From Paenibacillus mellifer (GTDB lineage Bacteria; Bacillota; Bacilli; Paenibacillales; Paenibacillaceae): a DNA stretch of 64,000 nt. Below, one piece after another: positions 52,850 through 61,601 of the stretch (position 1 is its first letter; the number at the start of each line of letters is the position of its first letter). The stretch lies in assembly GCF_023195895.1 (NCBI RefSeq), contig NZ_JALPRK010000015.1, positions 62,001 to 126,000 of the forward strand. The letters run 5' to 3'. The position numbers were made by a program, and so were the translations under genes. Under the pieces are notes generated by a model. That model searched no databases. It saw nothing but the letters and a program-made list of their open reading frames with translations, and was not told the origin of the DNA.

Positions 52850-54346
52850 ATGTCGAAAACTGTGGAAGGTTCGCTCGAAACCAAGGAATTTTCCATTCGA
52901 TCGATTATCGCGCCGCTGATGGCCGTAATCGTCGGGATGATTATGGTGATCTTGGATAGCACGGTGGTTAATGTGGCCGTACCGAAACTGGTCGACTTCT
53001 TTGCTACCGATCTGAAGACGGTGCAATGGACGATCACCGGGTACACGCTGGCATTATCCGCTGTGATTCCGTTGGCCGGCTGGTTGACCGATAAATTTGG
53101 GGAGAAACGAATCTTTCTAATGACAATCGCGTTGTTTACGATTGGCTCGGTATTATGTGCCGTGGCGCAAACGCCGGAGCAATTAATCGTATTTCGCATC
53201 ATCCAAGGGTTAGGAGGCGGGATGGTATCGCCGATTGGGTTTGCGATGGTGTTCAAGCTGGCGCCGCCCGAGAAGCGTGGCGCGGTGATGGGGGCGCTGG
53301 GCGTTCCGATGCTGCTGGCACCTGCGTTGGGGCCGGTATTGTCCGGTTGGCTGGTGGAGAATGTAAGCTGGCACTGGATTTTTCTAATCAATCTGCCGAT
53401 TGGGATTCTTGCCTTTCTAATCGGGTTACGGTTCTTACCTAAATCCGAACGACGGGAAGCCCCGCAGCTCGATAAACTGGGGATGATTCTGGCTCCGATC
53501 GCTTTTGCAATGTTGACCTATGGAGTCAGCGAAGGAGGGACGAGCTGGACTTCGGCGACGACAATCACGGGTCTTAGCATCGGAGGCGTAGCGTTACTTC
53601 TCTATATCCTTGTTGAAATTAGACATAAGCAACCGCTGCTGGAGCTGCGGGTGTTCCGTTCGTCCCATTTCACCCGGGGGATCATCTTGGTCTGGTTCGC
53701 CCAAGCGGCGTTGTTTGGTTCCATGATTCTTACCCCGTTGTATCTGCAGCAGGTGAGAGGTTATAATGCGCTGGAGACCGGGATCTACTTACTGCCTCAA
53801 GCGCTAATGTCGGCTTTCTTCATGCCGATCAGCGGCCGCTTGTTTGACCGGGTGGGTGCACGGCCGCTGGCCTTTATCGGCCTTGGCGTCGTATCCACGG
53901 CGTTGTTCCTGCTGTCGCGAATCACGGCGGACACTCCGCTGGCGATGGTGCTCGTGCCGCTGGGTTTGCTGGGCGGTGGCATGGGCCTAACGATGATGCC
54001 GCTGAATACGCATATTCTTAACTCTGCGCCACGTCATTTGGTTGCCCGGGTTACACCGCTCATGACGGCCGCGCAACAGGTGATCGTCTCCTTTGCAGTG
54101 GCCGGCTTAACCGGTTATCTCACCTCGCAGATTACCAGCCATATGATGAAAGCAGCTCAAGGCGGAAATCCACTGGAAGCCTCTGCGTCCGGCTTCGGAG
54201 ATACTTACTTCCTGGCCGCATGTATCGCAGCGGTTGGATTCCTGCTGACCTTGATGTTGTCCAAACCGAAGCAGCAACCCGATGCGGCCAAGGATCAAGC
54301 GGCCGAAGGGGCCCAAGCGGATCCCAGCTTGATGGCGGGACATTAA
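52850..54346 (+). CDS. DHA2 family (EmrB/QacA-type) MFS efflux transporter
   Basis: Proton-driven multidrug exporter predicted in the cytoplasmic membrane. About 498 residues, enough for 14 membrane segments. Motif C-like and signature segments include MVILDSTVVNVAVPKL near the first helix, the GWLTDKFGEKR loop (motif A) and GIGLGGGMVSPIG-type glycine-rich stretches. The ATG at 52850 has only a weak upstream site (GTGAGAGG is very close); GTG 52817 lies inside the operator and is unlikely. Drug specificity unknown. Confidence 0.9.
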   Translation: MSKTVEGSLETKEFSIRSIIAPLMAVIVGMIMVILDSTVVNVAVPKLVDFFATDLKTVQWTITGYTLALSAVIPLAGWLTDKFGEKRIFLMTIALFTIGSVLCAVAQTPEQLIVFRIIQGLGGGMVSPIGFAMVFKLAPPEKRGAVMGALGVPMLLAPALGPVLSGWLVENVSWHWIFLINLPIGILAFLIGLRFLPKSERREAPQLDKLGMILAPIAFAMLTYGVSEGGTSWTSATTITGLSIGGVALLLYILVEIRHKQPLLELRVFRSSHFTRGIILVWFAQAALFGSMILTPLYLQQVRGYNALETGIYLLPQALMSAFFMPISGRLFDRVGARPLAFIGLGVVSTALFLLSRITADTPLAMVLVPLGLLGGGMGLTMMPLNTHILNSAPRHLVARVTPLMTAAQQVIVSFAVAGLTGYLTSQITSHMMKAAQGGNPLEASASGFGDTYFLAACIAAVGFLLTLMLSKPKQQPDAAKDQAAEGAQADPSLMAGH

Positions 54347-54362
54347 ATCGAAGATGAAATGC

Positions 54363-54399
54363 AAAAAGCACTCTTTCCTTCCGGAAAGAGTGCTTTTCA
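54363..54399. terminator. Bidirectional terminator between the efflux and SDR genes
   Basis: AAAAGCACTCTTTCC / GGAAAGAGTGCTTTT, a perfect 15-base stem with a very short loop, flanked by A and T runs. Confidence 0.9.
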
Positions 54400-54413
54400 T
54401 TTACCCCAATGCA

Positions 54414-55316
54414 CTAACTCGTAATCATCGCGCCGCCATTGACGTGAATCGTTTGCCCGGTCACGAAGCTGGAATCGTCGGAGGCTAGGAACACATAAAC
54501 AGGAGCCAATTCAAACGGCTGTCCGGCCCGCTTCATCGGGGTTTCGAGGCCAAATGTGGACACGTATTCTGCGGAATAGCTGGAAGGGATCAGCGGGGTC
54601 CAGATCGGTCCCGGTGCCACGGCGTTCACGCGGATGCCCCGGTCAACGAGCGACAACGCCAGGGAGCGGGTAAAGGAGACGATCGCACCTTTGGTGGAGG
54701 AATAATCGATCAGCAGCGGCGCACCTGCGTAAGCAGTGATCGAGGCGGTACTGATGATGGTGCTTCCGGGTTTCAAATAAGGCAAGGCCGCCCGGGTCAT
54801 ATAGAAGTGCGGGAAAATATTGGTGGCATAGGTCTGGTACAGCTGCTCGGAGGTAATCGCTTCGATCCCCTTTGTTTGGGGATATTGAACGGCTTGATTG
54901 AGTACCAAGATATCGATTTTACCAAAATGATGCAGGGTATGGTGGATCACTGCTTGGCAGAATGCCTCTTGTCGGAGATCCCCGGGGATCAACAGGCAGC
55001 GTCGGCCCAACTCCTCAACACGCCGTTTAGTCGCTTGGGCATCCTCATGTTCATCCAGATACACGATAACCAGGTCTGCGCCTTCTTTGGCGAAGGCAAT
55101 TGCCGTGGCCCGTCCGATACCGCTGTCACCGCCGGTTAGAATGGCCACCTTGTCCTTCAGTTTGCCGCTTCCGATGTAAGCGGGATTCTCCGATATGGGG
55201 GGCGGCACCATCAACGTTTGCAGCCCCGGTTGTCTCGGTTGATGCTGTGGCGGGAAGGTAATCGGCTGCTCCTCGCATACGGTTTTCGAGCTGTAGTAAG
55301 GGTATTTAGGAATCAT
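54414..55316 (-). CDS. SDR family oxidoreductase (YdaD/YhdF-like)
   Basis: 300 residues with a Pro-rich N-terminal extension of about 50 residues typical of the general-stress SDR group. Cofactor motif TGGDSGIGRA, LNQAV in place of the usual NNAG, the Ser in STASITA, the catalytic YSSTK, and the C-terminal TGQTIHVNGG. ATG 55316 is placed by AGGAGG a few bases upstream; the frame extends further without a site. The substrate is unknown. No SigB promoter was found. Confidence 0.88.
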   Translation of the reverse strand: MIPKYPYYSSKTVCEEQPITFPPQHQPRQPGLQTLMVPPPISENPAYIGSGKLKDKVAILTGGDSGIGRATAIAFAKEGADLVIVYLDEHEDAQATKRRVEELGRRCLLIPGDLRQEAFCQAVIHHTLHHFGKIDILVLNQAVQYPQTKGIEAITSEQLYQTYATNIFPHFYMTRAALPYLKPGSTIISTASITAYAGAPLLIDYSSTKGAIVSFTRSLALSLVDRGIRVNAVAPGPIWTPLIPSSYSAEYVSTFGLETPMKRAGQPFELAPVYVFLASDDSSFVTGQTIHVNGGAMITS

Positions 55317-55406
55317 TCTCTTAGGTCCTCCTGGTAGATCAGTTATACCGCTATCGTATTCAGTGCGTGACAGTGTGGTGTATTCGCCCAAACAAGAATG
55401 TCTATA

Positions 55407-55442
55407 TGACTTTTGTTACATAAGTCACAACCCATCTATGAT
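55407..55442. promoter_or_regulatory. Promoter with an overlapping dyad upstream of the second oxidoreductase
   Basis: TTGTTA (55413-55418), an 18-base spacer and TATGAT (55437-55442) form a plausible plus-strand promoter. The dyad TGACTT / AAGTCA (55407-55412 and 55422-55427) surrounds the -35 box and could bind a redox or metabolic regulator. It does not match a factor I can name with confidence. Confidence 0.45.
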
Positions 55443-55537
55443 AAATTTTAAAATTAAGAAAGATATCTTTTTGTGTGATGTTTTGCACTTATTTACGTCG
55501 TGATGAACTCGCATTTGCGAAGAAGGGAGTCAAGCGC

Positions 55538-56545
55538 GTGGTACAATTACCGAAATTAAACGAGCTGGGATTTTTTGAAATCCGTTTGGAATCCATTGGG
55601 GGGCTGGGTGCGAACCTGGCAGGGAAGATGCTGGCCGAAGCCGGGGTTGAAGGAGCCGGACTGAATGGGGTCAGCTTTTCTTCTTATGGCTCGGAGAAAA
55701 AAGGATCGCCGGTCAAGGCGCATATCCGCTTCTGCGATTTAGATACGCCGATTCGCGATACGTCGCCGGTGGAACGCCCGCATATCGTGGGGATTTTTCA
55801 GGAGGCGCTGGCGAAGACGGTGAACGTAATCAGCGGGATTTACGAGGATAGTACGGTGCTGGTCAACTCGCGCAAAACGCCTCAGCAGTTGAAGGAGAAA
55901 ATGAAGCTGATCGGCGGCACAATCGCGGTCATCGACGCCACCGGCATCGCGTTGGAAGAGAAGAATCGGGTGAATATGGCGATGCTTGGCGCGATGTTCC
56001 GGCTGTGCCCGTTTCTTGATGCGGAAACGATGAAGGACGTCATCCGTAAATCGCTGGAGAAGAAATATCCGCAAACGGTAGCTCCAGCCTTGGCGACATT
56101 TGAGCGGGGCTACAACGAGGTTGTATTTGAAACCTTCGCTTTGCCGGAAGGCGTCAGCATGCCGGCTTTCGTCCGGGCGGATACACCGGTGCTTGGATAT
56201 GAAACTCAGCCGATCGGCGGGATCGTCATTAATCCGGGTAATAGCATTTTGAAGGACCTGAGCATATCCCGTTCCGGGATGATGCCACATTTTAAGGAAG
56301 AGACATGTATTCATTGCGCCCAATGCGACAACGTTTGCCCGGATAATTGCTTCGTCTGGGAGGAGCGTCCCGACAAGAAGGGCCGTCCGCAAATGTTCCT
56401 CAAAGGGATTGATTATCAATATTGCAAAGGCTGTTTAAAATGCATTCATGCCTGCCCGACCGACGCTTTATCCGGGGAGCGGGAAGAAGAGGGGTACGCT
56501 GACTCGCATCGCGTGCCGCATCTGTTCGATTTGGCGATTCGCTGA
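55538..56545 (+). CDS. 2-oxoacid:ferredoxin oxidoreductase, gamma-delta fusion
   Basis: 335 residues. The N-terminal gamma domain (about 12-190) includes SIGGLGANLAGKMLAEAG. The C-terminal ferredoxin-like delta domain has two cluster motifs, CIHCAQCDNVCP and CKGCLKCIHACP, binding two [4Fe-4S] clusters. GTG 55538 is chosen with AAGGGAG upstream. The alpha-beta subunit follows after 27 bases. Substrate (pyruvate or branched 2-oxoacids) is uncertain. Confidence 0.88.
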   Translation: MVQLPKLNELGFFEIRLESIGGLGANLAGKMLAEAGVEGAGLNGVSFSSYGSEKKGSPVKAHIRFCDLDTPIRDTSPVERPHIVGIFQEALAKTVNVISGIYEDSTVLVNSRKTPQQLKEKMKLIGGTIAVIDATGIALEEKNRVNMAMLGAMFRLCPFLDAETMKDVIRKSLEKKYPQTVAPALATFERGYNEVVFETFALPEGVSMPAFVRADTPVLGYETQPIGGIVINPGNSILKDLSISRSGMMPHFKEETCIHCAQCDNVCPDNCFVWEERPDKKGRPQMFLKGIDYQYCKGCLKCIHACPTDALSGEREEEGYADSHRVPHLFDLAIR

Positions 56546-56572
56546 TTAAGCGGGAAAGGTGGTATTTAGACA

Positions 56573-58879
56573 ATGGCGATCGATTTGGAAAAAGAACGCC
56601 GCTCCGGCACCGTCGAGCAGCGTGTGGTTTACGAGTCGGGGAACGAAATGGCAGCCTATGCGGCCAGCCAGATCAATTATCATATTATGGGGTATTTTCC
56701 GATCTCCCCATCTACCGAGGTCGCACAATTCCTCGATTTGATGAAAGCGAACGGTCAACATGACATTAAGCTGATCCCGTCGGACGGGGAGCACAGCTCT
56801 GCGGGTATTTGCTATGGCGCTTCTACCGGCGGCGGTCGGGTCTTCAATGCGACAAGCGCCCAAGGCTACTTGTACATGCTGGAGCAGATGCCCGTCCAAT
56901 CGGGGACACGGTTCCCGATGGTCATGAACCTGGTCTGCCGCTCGATCTCCGGGCCGCTGGATATTCACGGCGACCATTCGGACTTGTATTTTGCGTTGAA
57001 CACCGGCTGGCCGATTCTGATGTGCCGCGATCCGCAAGCCGTTTACGATATGAACCTGATGGCGATTAAGCTGGCCGAGGATCCGGAAGTCCGGCTGCCG
57101 GTGCTTGTGGCGTCTGACGGTTACTTTACGTCCCACCAGAAACGGCGGGTACACACCTTCGCCAACCAAGAAGATGTCTTGAAATTTGTAGGCGATCGGC
57201 CGCCGGGCAATTTCCCGCATACGCTCGACCGCAACAATCCGATTACGGTTGGCCCTTACATGAATGAGCCGGACTACATTAATAACTGCTACCAGCAATC
57301 GGTCGCGATGTATAATGCGGAGCATGTCTTCGAACGGATCGCCGGTGAATATGCCGAATTGACCGGTCGCGAGTATCAAATGCTCGACCTCTATCGGATG
57401 GAGGACGCGGAAGTCGCGGTCTTCCTAATGAACTCGGCATCCGAGATCATCAAGGACGTCGTGGACGATTTGCGCCGCCAAGGCATCAAAGCCGGCTCGA
57501 TCGCGCCAAACATGATTCGTCCCTTCCCGCAGAAGCAAATTGCCGAAGCATTGAAGAACGTCAAGGCGATTACAGTTGGCGACCGCGGCGATTCCTACGG
57601 CGCTTATGGCGGGAATATGGTCAATGAGATTAAAGCCGCTTTGTTTACGCATGGTAATCATACAACGCAGGTCATCAGCCGGATTTATGGCCTTGGCGGC
57701 AAGGAGTTTTATGCCGAGGACGGACATCACTTGTTCCAATTGGCCATTGACGCGGCGAAGGCGGGCCGGGTGGAAATCCCGTTCGATTACTACGGCCATA
57801 CGCCGGGGGATCCGGAGAAAACACCGAAACGGGTGATGAATCCGCTGAAATTCGAAGACCTGAAGACCGGCTTGATCACGGTCACCAAGAATGAAGAAAC
57901 CGGGAAGCTGGGTGTACGGATTCCGCCGCTGCGCGCATTGACGAAGAAGCCGAAGCGGATTGCACCGGGACATGGCGCTTGCCCGGGCTGCGGGATTTTC
58001 TCCGGTCTGGAGCTGTTCTTCAAGGGGATCGAAGGCGATATCGTCGCTCTGTTCCATACCGGCTGCGCGATGGTCGTGACGACCGGCTACCCATATTCGT
58101 CTCATAAGGCAACTTACATTCACAACCTGTTCCAGAACGGGGCGGCCACTTTGTCCGGCGTCGTTGAAATGTTCTGGGAGAGAAAACGCCGCGGTGAGCT
58201 TGATGAGTTAGGCCTCCAGGATGATTTTACGTTCGTGATGGTTACCGGCGACGGCGGGATGGACATTGGCATGGGGCCGGCAATCGGCGCCGCACTGCGC
58301 GGTCATAAAATGATCATTATCGAGTATGATAACGAGGGATATATGAACACCGGAGCGCAGCTGTCTTATTCGACACCGCTCGGTCATCGCACGTCCACGT
58401 CGAACATCGGCAAGGTCCAGAAGGGTAAGGCGTTCCAGCATAAAGACACACCGCAAATCATGGCCGCAACGAATATCCCTTATGTCTTTACCGGCAGTGA
58501 AGCCTATCCCCAGGATTTGGTGAAAAAAGCAGCCAAAGCCCAGTGGTACGCGCAGAACGAAGGCTTGGTTTATGGTAAAATACTGATAGCATGCCCGCTC
58601 AACTGGATCTCGCCGGACGATCAGGGCACCAATATCATTGATGCCGCCGTCAACTCTTGCTTCTTCCCATTGTACGAGGTGGAGCATGGGCAAACGACGA
58701 TTACCTACAATCCGGAAGAGAAGAACAATCGCGTTCCACTGACGGATTGGCTCAAGACGATGGGGAAAACCCGCCACTTGACCAAGCCGGAGAACGCCGA
58801 AGCATTGGCGGAGTTCGAACAAGAAGTGGAGCGGCGTTGGAAGGTTCTCCAAGCCAAACACGAAAGTCCGTATTTGTAA
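56573..58879 (+). CDS. 2-oxoacid:ferredoxin oxidoreductase, alpha-beta fusion
   Basis: 768 residues, alpha and beta subunits in one chain. The alpha part carries YFPISPSTEVAQFLD near residue 42 and SDGEHSSAG, then domain II. The beta part from about residue 460 has GHGACPGCGIFSG and HTGCAMVVTTGYPY (cluster Cys), the ThDP motif VTGDGGMDIGMG and EYDNEGYMNTGAQ. With the gamma-delta protein it makes a complete enzyme with ferredoxin clusters built in. Pyruvate oxidation is the default guess; the second KorAB system is separate. Confidence 0.9.
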   Translation: MAIDLEKERRSGTVEQRVVYESGNEMAAYAASQINYHIMGYFPISPSTEVAQFLDLMKANGQHDIKLIPSDGEHSSAGICYGASTGGGRVFNATSAQGYLYMLEQMPVQSGTRFPMVMNLVCRSISGPLDIHGDHSDLYFALNTGWPILMCRDPQAVYDMNLMAIKLAEDPEVRLPVLVASDGYFTSHQKRRVHTFANQEDVLKFVGDRPPGNFPHTLDRNNPITVGPYMNEPDYINNCYQQSVAMYNAEHVFERIAGEYAELTGREYQMLDLYRMEDAEVAVFLMNSASEIIKDVVDDLRRQGIKAGSIAPNMIRPFPQKQIAEALKNVKAITVGDRGDSYGAYGGNMVNEIKAALFTHGNHTTQVISRIYGLGGKEFYAEDGHHLFQLAIDAAKAGRVEIPFDYYGHTPGDPEKTPKRVMNPLKFEDLKTGLITVTKNEETGKLGVRIPPLRALTKKPKRIAPGHGACPGCGIFSGLELFFKGIEGDIVALFHTGCAMVVTTGYPYSSHKATYIHNLFQNGAATLSGVVEMFWERKRRGELDELGLQDDFTFVMVTGDGGMDIGMGPAIGAALRGHKMIIIEYDNEGYMNTGAQLSYSTPLGHRTSTSNIGKVQKGKAFQHKDTPQIMAATNIPYVFTGSEAYPQDLVKKAAKAQWYAQNEGLVYGKILIACPLNWISPDDQGTNIIDAAVNSCFFPLYEVEHGQTTITYNPEEKNNRVPLTDWLKTMGKTRHLTKPENAEALAEFEQEVERRWKVLQAKHESPYL

Positions 58880-58932
58880 AGAGTGAGATCAAGAAGACGT
58901 CTTATGAGCGTCTTAACGCCTCTTCGATAAGC

Positions 58933-59115
58933 TAACGGACACCAGGACCGTTATTTCTCGGTTTATGGGCTGTTTCCGATTCTAACGGACCGAGGTAACC
59001 TTATTTCAGTCAGAAATGGCTAAATCGTCGCCATGTGAGACCAATAAGGTCTCTGGAGTCCGTTACAGCGGGAAATAGCCGAGAAATAGACAAATAGAGT
59101 CATTTCGGTCCGTTA
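58933..59115. repeat. Nested long inverted repeat after the alpha-beta oxidoreductase gene
   Basis: Four TAACGGAC cores, two in each orientation (58933, 58983 direct; 59058, 59108 inverted), with TATTTCTCGG at 58952 mirrored at 59079-59088 and ACCTTATT at 58998 mirrored at 59043-59050. The two arms of about 90 bases are clearly related. Non-coding; resembles Paenibacillus dispersed intergenic repeats (impression, not searched). Confidence 0.75.
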
Positions 59116-59144
59116 AGTTGCTCCATTAGCCATGATACGAATCC

Positions 59145-59179
59145 CGAAAGAAGCGGCATAGGGCCGCTTCTTTCGTTTC
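59145..59179. terminator. Hairpin terminator before the quinone oxidoreductase gene
   Basis: A perfect 13-base stem CGAAAGAAGCGGC / GCCGCTTCTTTCG with a five-base loop, followed by TTTC. Terminates transcription of the preceding oxidoreductase operon. Confidence 0.8.
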
Positions 59180-59230
59180 AAAACGGATGCAGGCTTCCGA
59201 AAATGAGCGAATTAAGGAGGTAATCACAGT

Positions 59231-60226
59231 ATGGATCAACCATTTCGCGCGTTTCGCGTACACCAGGACGAATCCGGGTTCCGTTCGGGAGTTGAGCAAT
59301 TAGACATCACGGCACTTCCCGATGCCGATGTGACGATCAAGGTGCATTATTCCAGTGTCAATTATAAAGATGGCTTGGCAAGTATTCCGGAGGGAAAAAT
59401 CGTGAAAACCTATCCGTTTATCCCTGGCATCGACTTGGCAGGGGAGGTCACGGCCTCCCGTGATGCAAGATTCCAGCCTGGTGACCAGGTGCTCTGCACC
59501 GGCTATGGGCTGGGCGTCACGCATGAGGGCGGGTTCGCTGAGGTCGCCCGTGTGCCGGGCGACTGGTTGGTGGCGCTGCCGGAAGGGCTCACGCCCCGGG
59601 AAGCAATGGCGATCGGGACGGCCGGGTTTACGGCAGCGTTGTCGGTGCGGCGGCTGCTGGACAACGGACTTACGCCTGGACAAGGTCCCGTGCTCGTCCT
59701 AGGCGCCACCGGCGGTGTTGGCAGCATGGCCGTGGCGATCCTCAGCCGGCTCGGGTTCGCCGTAACCGCGGTTACCGGAAAGCCGGAGGCGCGGGAGAAG
59801 CTGGAGGCGTTCGGCGCCGCTGAAGTCCTTTCCCGTGAGGAAGCGGCTTCGGGAGCCAAAGGCGTGCTCGGCAAAGAGCGCTGGGCCGCAATCGTCGACC
59901 CTGTGGGGGGCGTGATGACCGCTGATCTGCTCAAGTCGGTGCGTTACGGCGGATCCGTAGCCTTATCGGGGCTGACCGGTGGTGGTGGGATCGAAACGTC
60001 CGTTTATCCGTTCATTTTGAGAGGGGTTAATTTGCTCGGCATCGATTCCGTATTATGTCCGGAGCCGCTGCGCCATCAGCTTTGGCAGATCCTCTCGGAC
60101 GAGTGGAAGCCGGAGAAGGTGCTGACCGCAGGTATCACCGAGTATTCGCTAGAGCAGTTGCCAGAAGCCCTGAATACCGTTCTGGCCGGCAAAGCCGTCG
60201 GCCGCCAGGTCATTTCCTTAAACTAA
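59231..60226 (+). CDS. YhdH/YhfP (AcuI-like) NADPH-dependent quinone/acryloyl-CoA reductase
   Basis: Medium-chain reductase without structural zinc. 331 residues. SVNYKDGLA near residue 44, PGIDLAGEV near 66, a GTAGFTAALSV helix and the cofactor loop VLGATGGVGSMAV near residue 160. Family members reduce acryloyl-CoA or quinones. AAGGAGGT precedes the ATG. It stands alone between a terminator and a lipoprotein gene, so context does not identify the substrate. Confidence 0.9.
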   Translation: MDQPFRAFRVHQDESGFRSGVEQLDITALPDADVTIKVHYSSVNYKDGLASIPEGKIVKTYPFIPGIDLAGEVTASRDARFQPGDQVLCTGYGLGVTHEGGFAEVARVPGDWLVALPEGLTPREAMAIGTAGFTAALSVRRLLDNGLTPGQGPVLVLGATGGVGSMAVAILSRLGFAVTAVTGKPEAREKLEAFGAAEVLSREEAASGAKGVLGKERWAAIVDPVGGVMTADLLKSVRYGGSVALSGLTGGGGIETSVYPFILRGVNLLGIDSVLCPEPLRHQLWQILSDEWKPEKVLTAGITEYSLEQLPEALNTVLAGKAVGRQVISLN

Positions 60227-60313
60227 TCATCCATATGGTATAATTTGGGGAATGTTGAGACAACCTAACACCATCGGCTGAAGCTGGCTTACAAGCTTAG
60301 GGTAAAGGATGGG

Positions 60314-60859
60314 ATGCCAATGAGATGGTGGAAGGTTGGATTGGGAATGGCCGTGGCGCTGTCATTGACAACAGGGTGCGGAAACCTGCAGCGGGTAGCC
60401 AAGGATGAAATGAGCAAATACAACATGCAAAGCTACCGGCAAGGAAACGAACGCCAACTAACGAGCGGAACAACGCTTAACACAGCGATGCTGCAAGCCT
60501 TGAAAGCGGAATGCGCACAGCGGGGGATTCGATTGACGCATGAGACTTATGCCGAAGGGCTGGATGGGAATATAAGTTACAGTTATTTTATCAACGGAGA
60601 CGCGCGGCATTTTATTATTGTGCATGTGTTTAACAGCGAGCAGGATCGAATTCGTGAAATCTCCGAAATTTACGGAAGCGGAGACGGAAAACAGGAGATC
60701 GCCGCCTATTCGGTCGCGAGCCAAACTTCCGTCATATCTGCCAAGGGCAACACAGCCTTAGTCTATGCTTCAAGCGCACAGAAGGACAGTCAATACCGGG
60801 AAGAAATGAAGGCGGTGTTTGGCCAGCTACTGGAGCAAATGAGGGATCGTCCGGAGTAA
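60314..60859 (+). CDS. Predicted lipoprotein of unknown function
   Basis: 181 residues. A signal peptide with lipobox LTTGCG places the modified Cys at about residue 22, so the protein is lipid-anchored outside the membrane. The mature part is a soluble alpha/beta domain with no motif I recognise. The Arg and Lys in MRWWK suit a type II signal. AAAGGATGGG precedes ATG 60314; ATG 60320 is an alternative. Single gene closed by a bidirectional terminator. Confidence 0.8.
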   Translation: MPMRWWKVGLGMAVALSLTTGCGNLQRVAKDEMSKYNMQSYRQGNERQLTSGTTLNTAMLQALKAECAQRGIRLTHETYAEGLDGNISYSYFINGDARHFIIVHVFNSEQDRIREISEIYGSGDGKQEIAAYSVASQTSVISAKGNTALVYASSAQKDSQYREEMKAVFGQLLEQMRDRPE

Positions 60860-60880
60860 ATACTGCAAGCTTGCGACTAA

Positions 60881-60930
60881 AAAACCAACCGCTTTCCTTC
60901 GTTCCAGAGAACGGAGAGCAGTTGGTTTTT
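60881..60930. terminator. Bidirectional terminator between the lipoprotein gene and moaB
   Basis: AAAAACCAAC at the left is mirrored by GTTGGTTTTT at the right, with a CGTTC / GAACG inner stem. Confidence 0.85.
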
Positions 60931-60934
60931 ATTA

Positions 60935-61447
60935 TTACTTCTTGTAGATCTCGCGCATGACATGACGCAGCTCGGGAAGAATGATTCGTTCCATCGCCAG
61001 CTTAACGGCGCCTTGTGATCCGGGCATAGAGAAGATAGCCATGTCGCCGATCGTTCCGGCAATCGCGCGGCTGAGGATGGCGGCCGAGCCGATATCTTCA
61101 GTAAAGCTGAGGTAGCGGAAAATTTCCCCGAACCCCGGCATCTCCTTATTAAGCAGGCTGCGCACGGCCTCATAGGTGGTATCCCGCGGGGCAATGCCGG
61201 TTCCGCCGCTCAGCAGGACGGCTTCAATCGTTCGGTCGGAGGCTGCCTCCCGCAGAAGTTGGCGAATGCCGTCATAATCGTCCTTTACAATGGTATAACG
61301 GGTAACGTGATACCCGTTAAGCTGAAGCAGCTCTTGGATCAGCCGGCCGCTGGTGTCGGTCTCTTCTGTTCGGGTATCCGATACGGTGATGACCAGGCAT
61401 GATACCTCGTCCGGCGCTTCCATTCGGTGTTCATCGACGGATCTCAT
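60935..61447 (-). CDS. moaB: Molybdenum cofactor biosynthesis protein MoaB/MogA family
   Basis: Adenylylates molybdopterin for molybdenum insertion. 170 residues. The MoCF-binding motifs LLSGGTGIAPRDTTYEA near residue 80 and FSMPGSQGAVKLAMERI near residue 140 are intact, and the N-terminal VITVSDTRT segment is typical. AAAGGAAG precedes the ATG. No other molybdenum cofactor gene is near. Confidence 0.92.
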   Translation of the reverse strand: MRSVDEHRMEAPDEVSCLVITVSDTRTEETDTSGRLIQELLQLNGYHVTRYTIVKDDYDGIRQLLREAASDRTIEAVLLSGGTGIAPRDTTYEAVRSLLNKEMPGFGEIFRYLSFTEDIGSAAILSRAIAGTIGDMAIFSMPGSQGAVKLAMERIILPELRHVMREIYKK

Positions 61448-61601
61448 CGGTTCGCTTCCTTTCTTTGGATGTTATTTTCATTGTATCATGTTTGGCGGAC
61501 TTGGGCTGTGCGGGAAATGTGGTTGCATGTCCTGTAAGGTTGGTGTAAACTCGCATTCGTATGTAATTGTGCTATAGATCTCAGGAGAAGAGGTGGGAAA
61601 A

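Noticed and set aside
55317-55391. Longer start for the SDR gene on the minus strand
   Set aside because: A good ribosome binding site supports the start at 55316; the extension has none.
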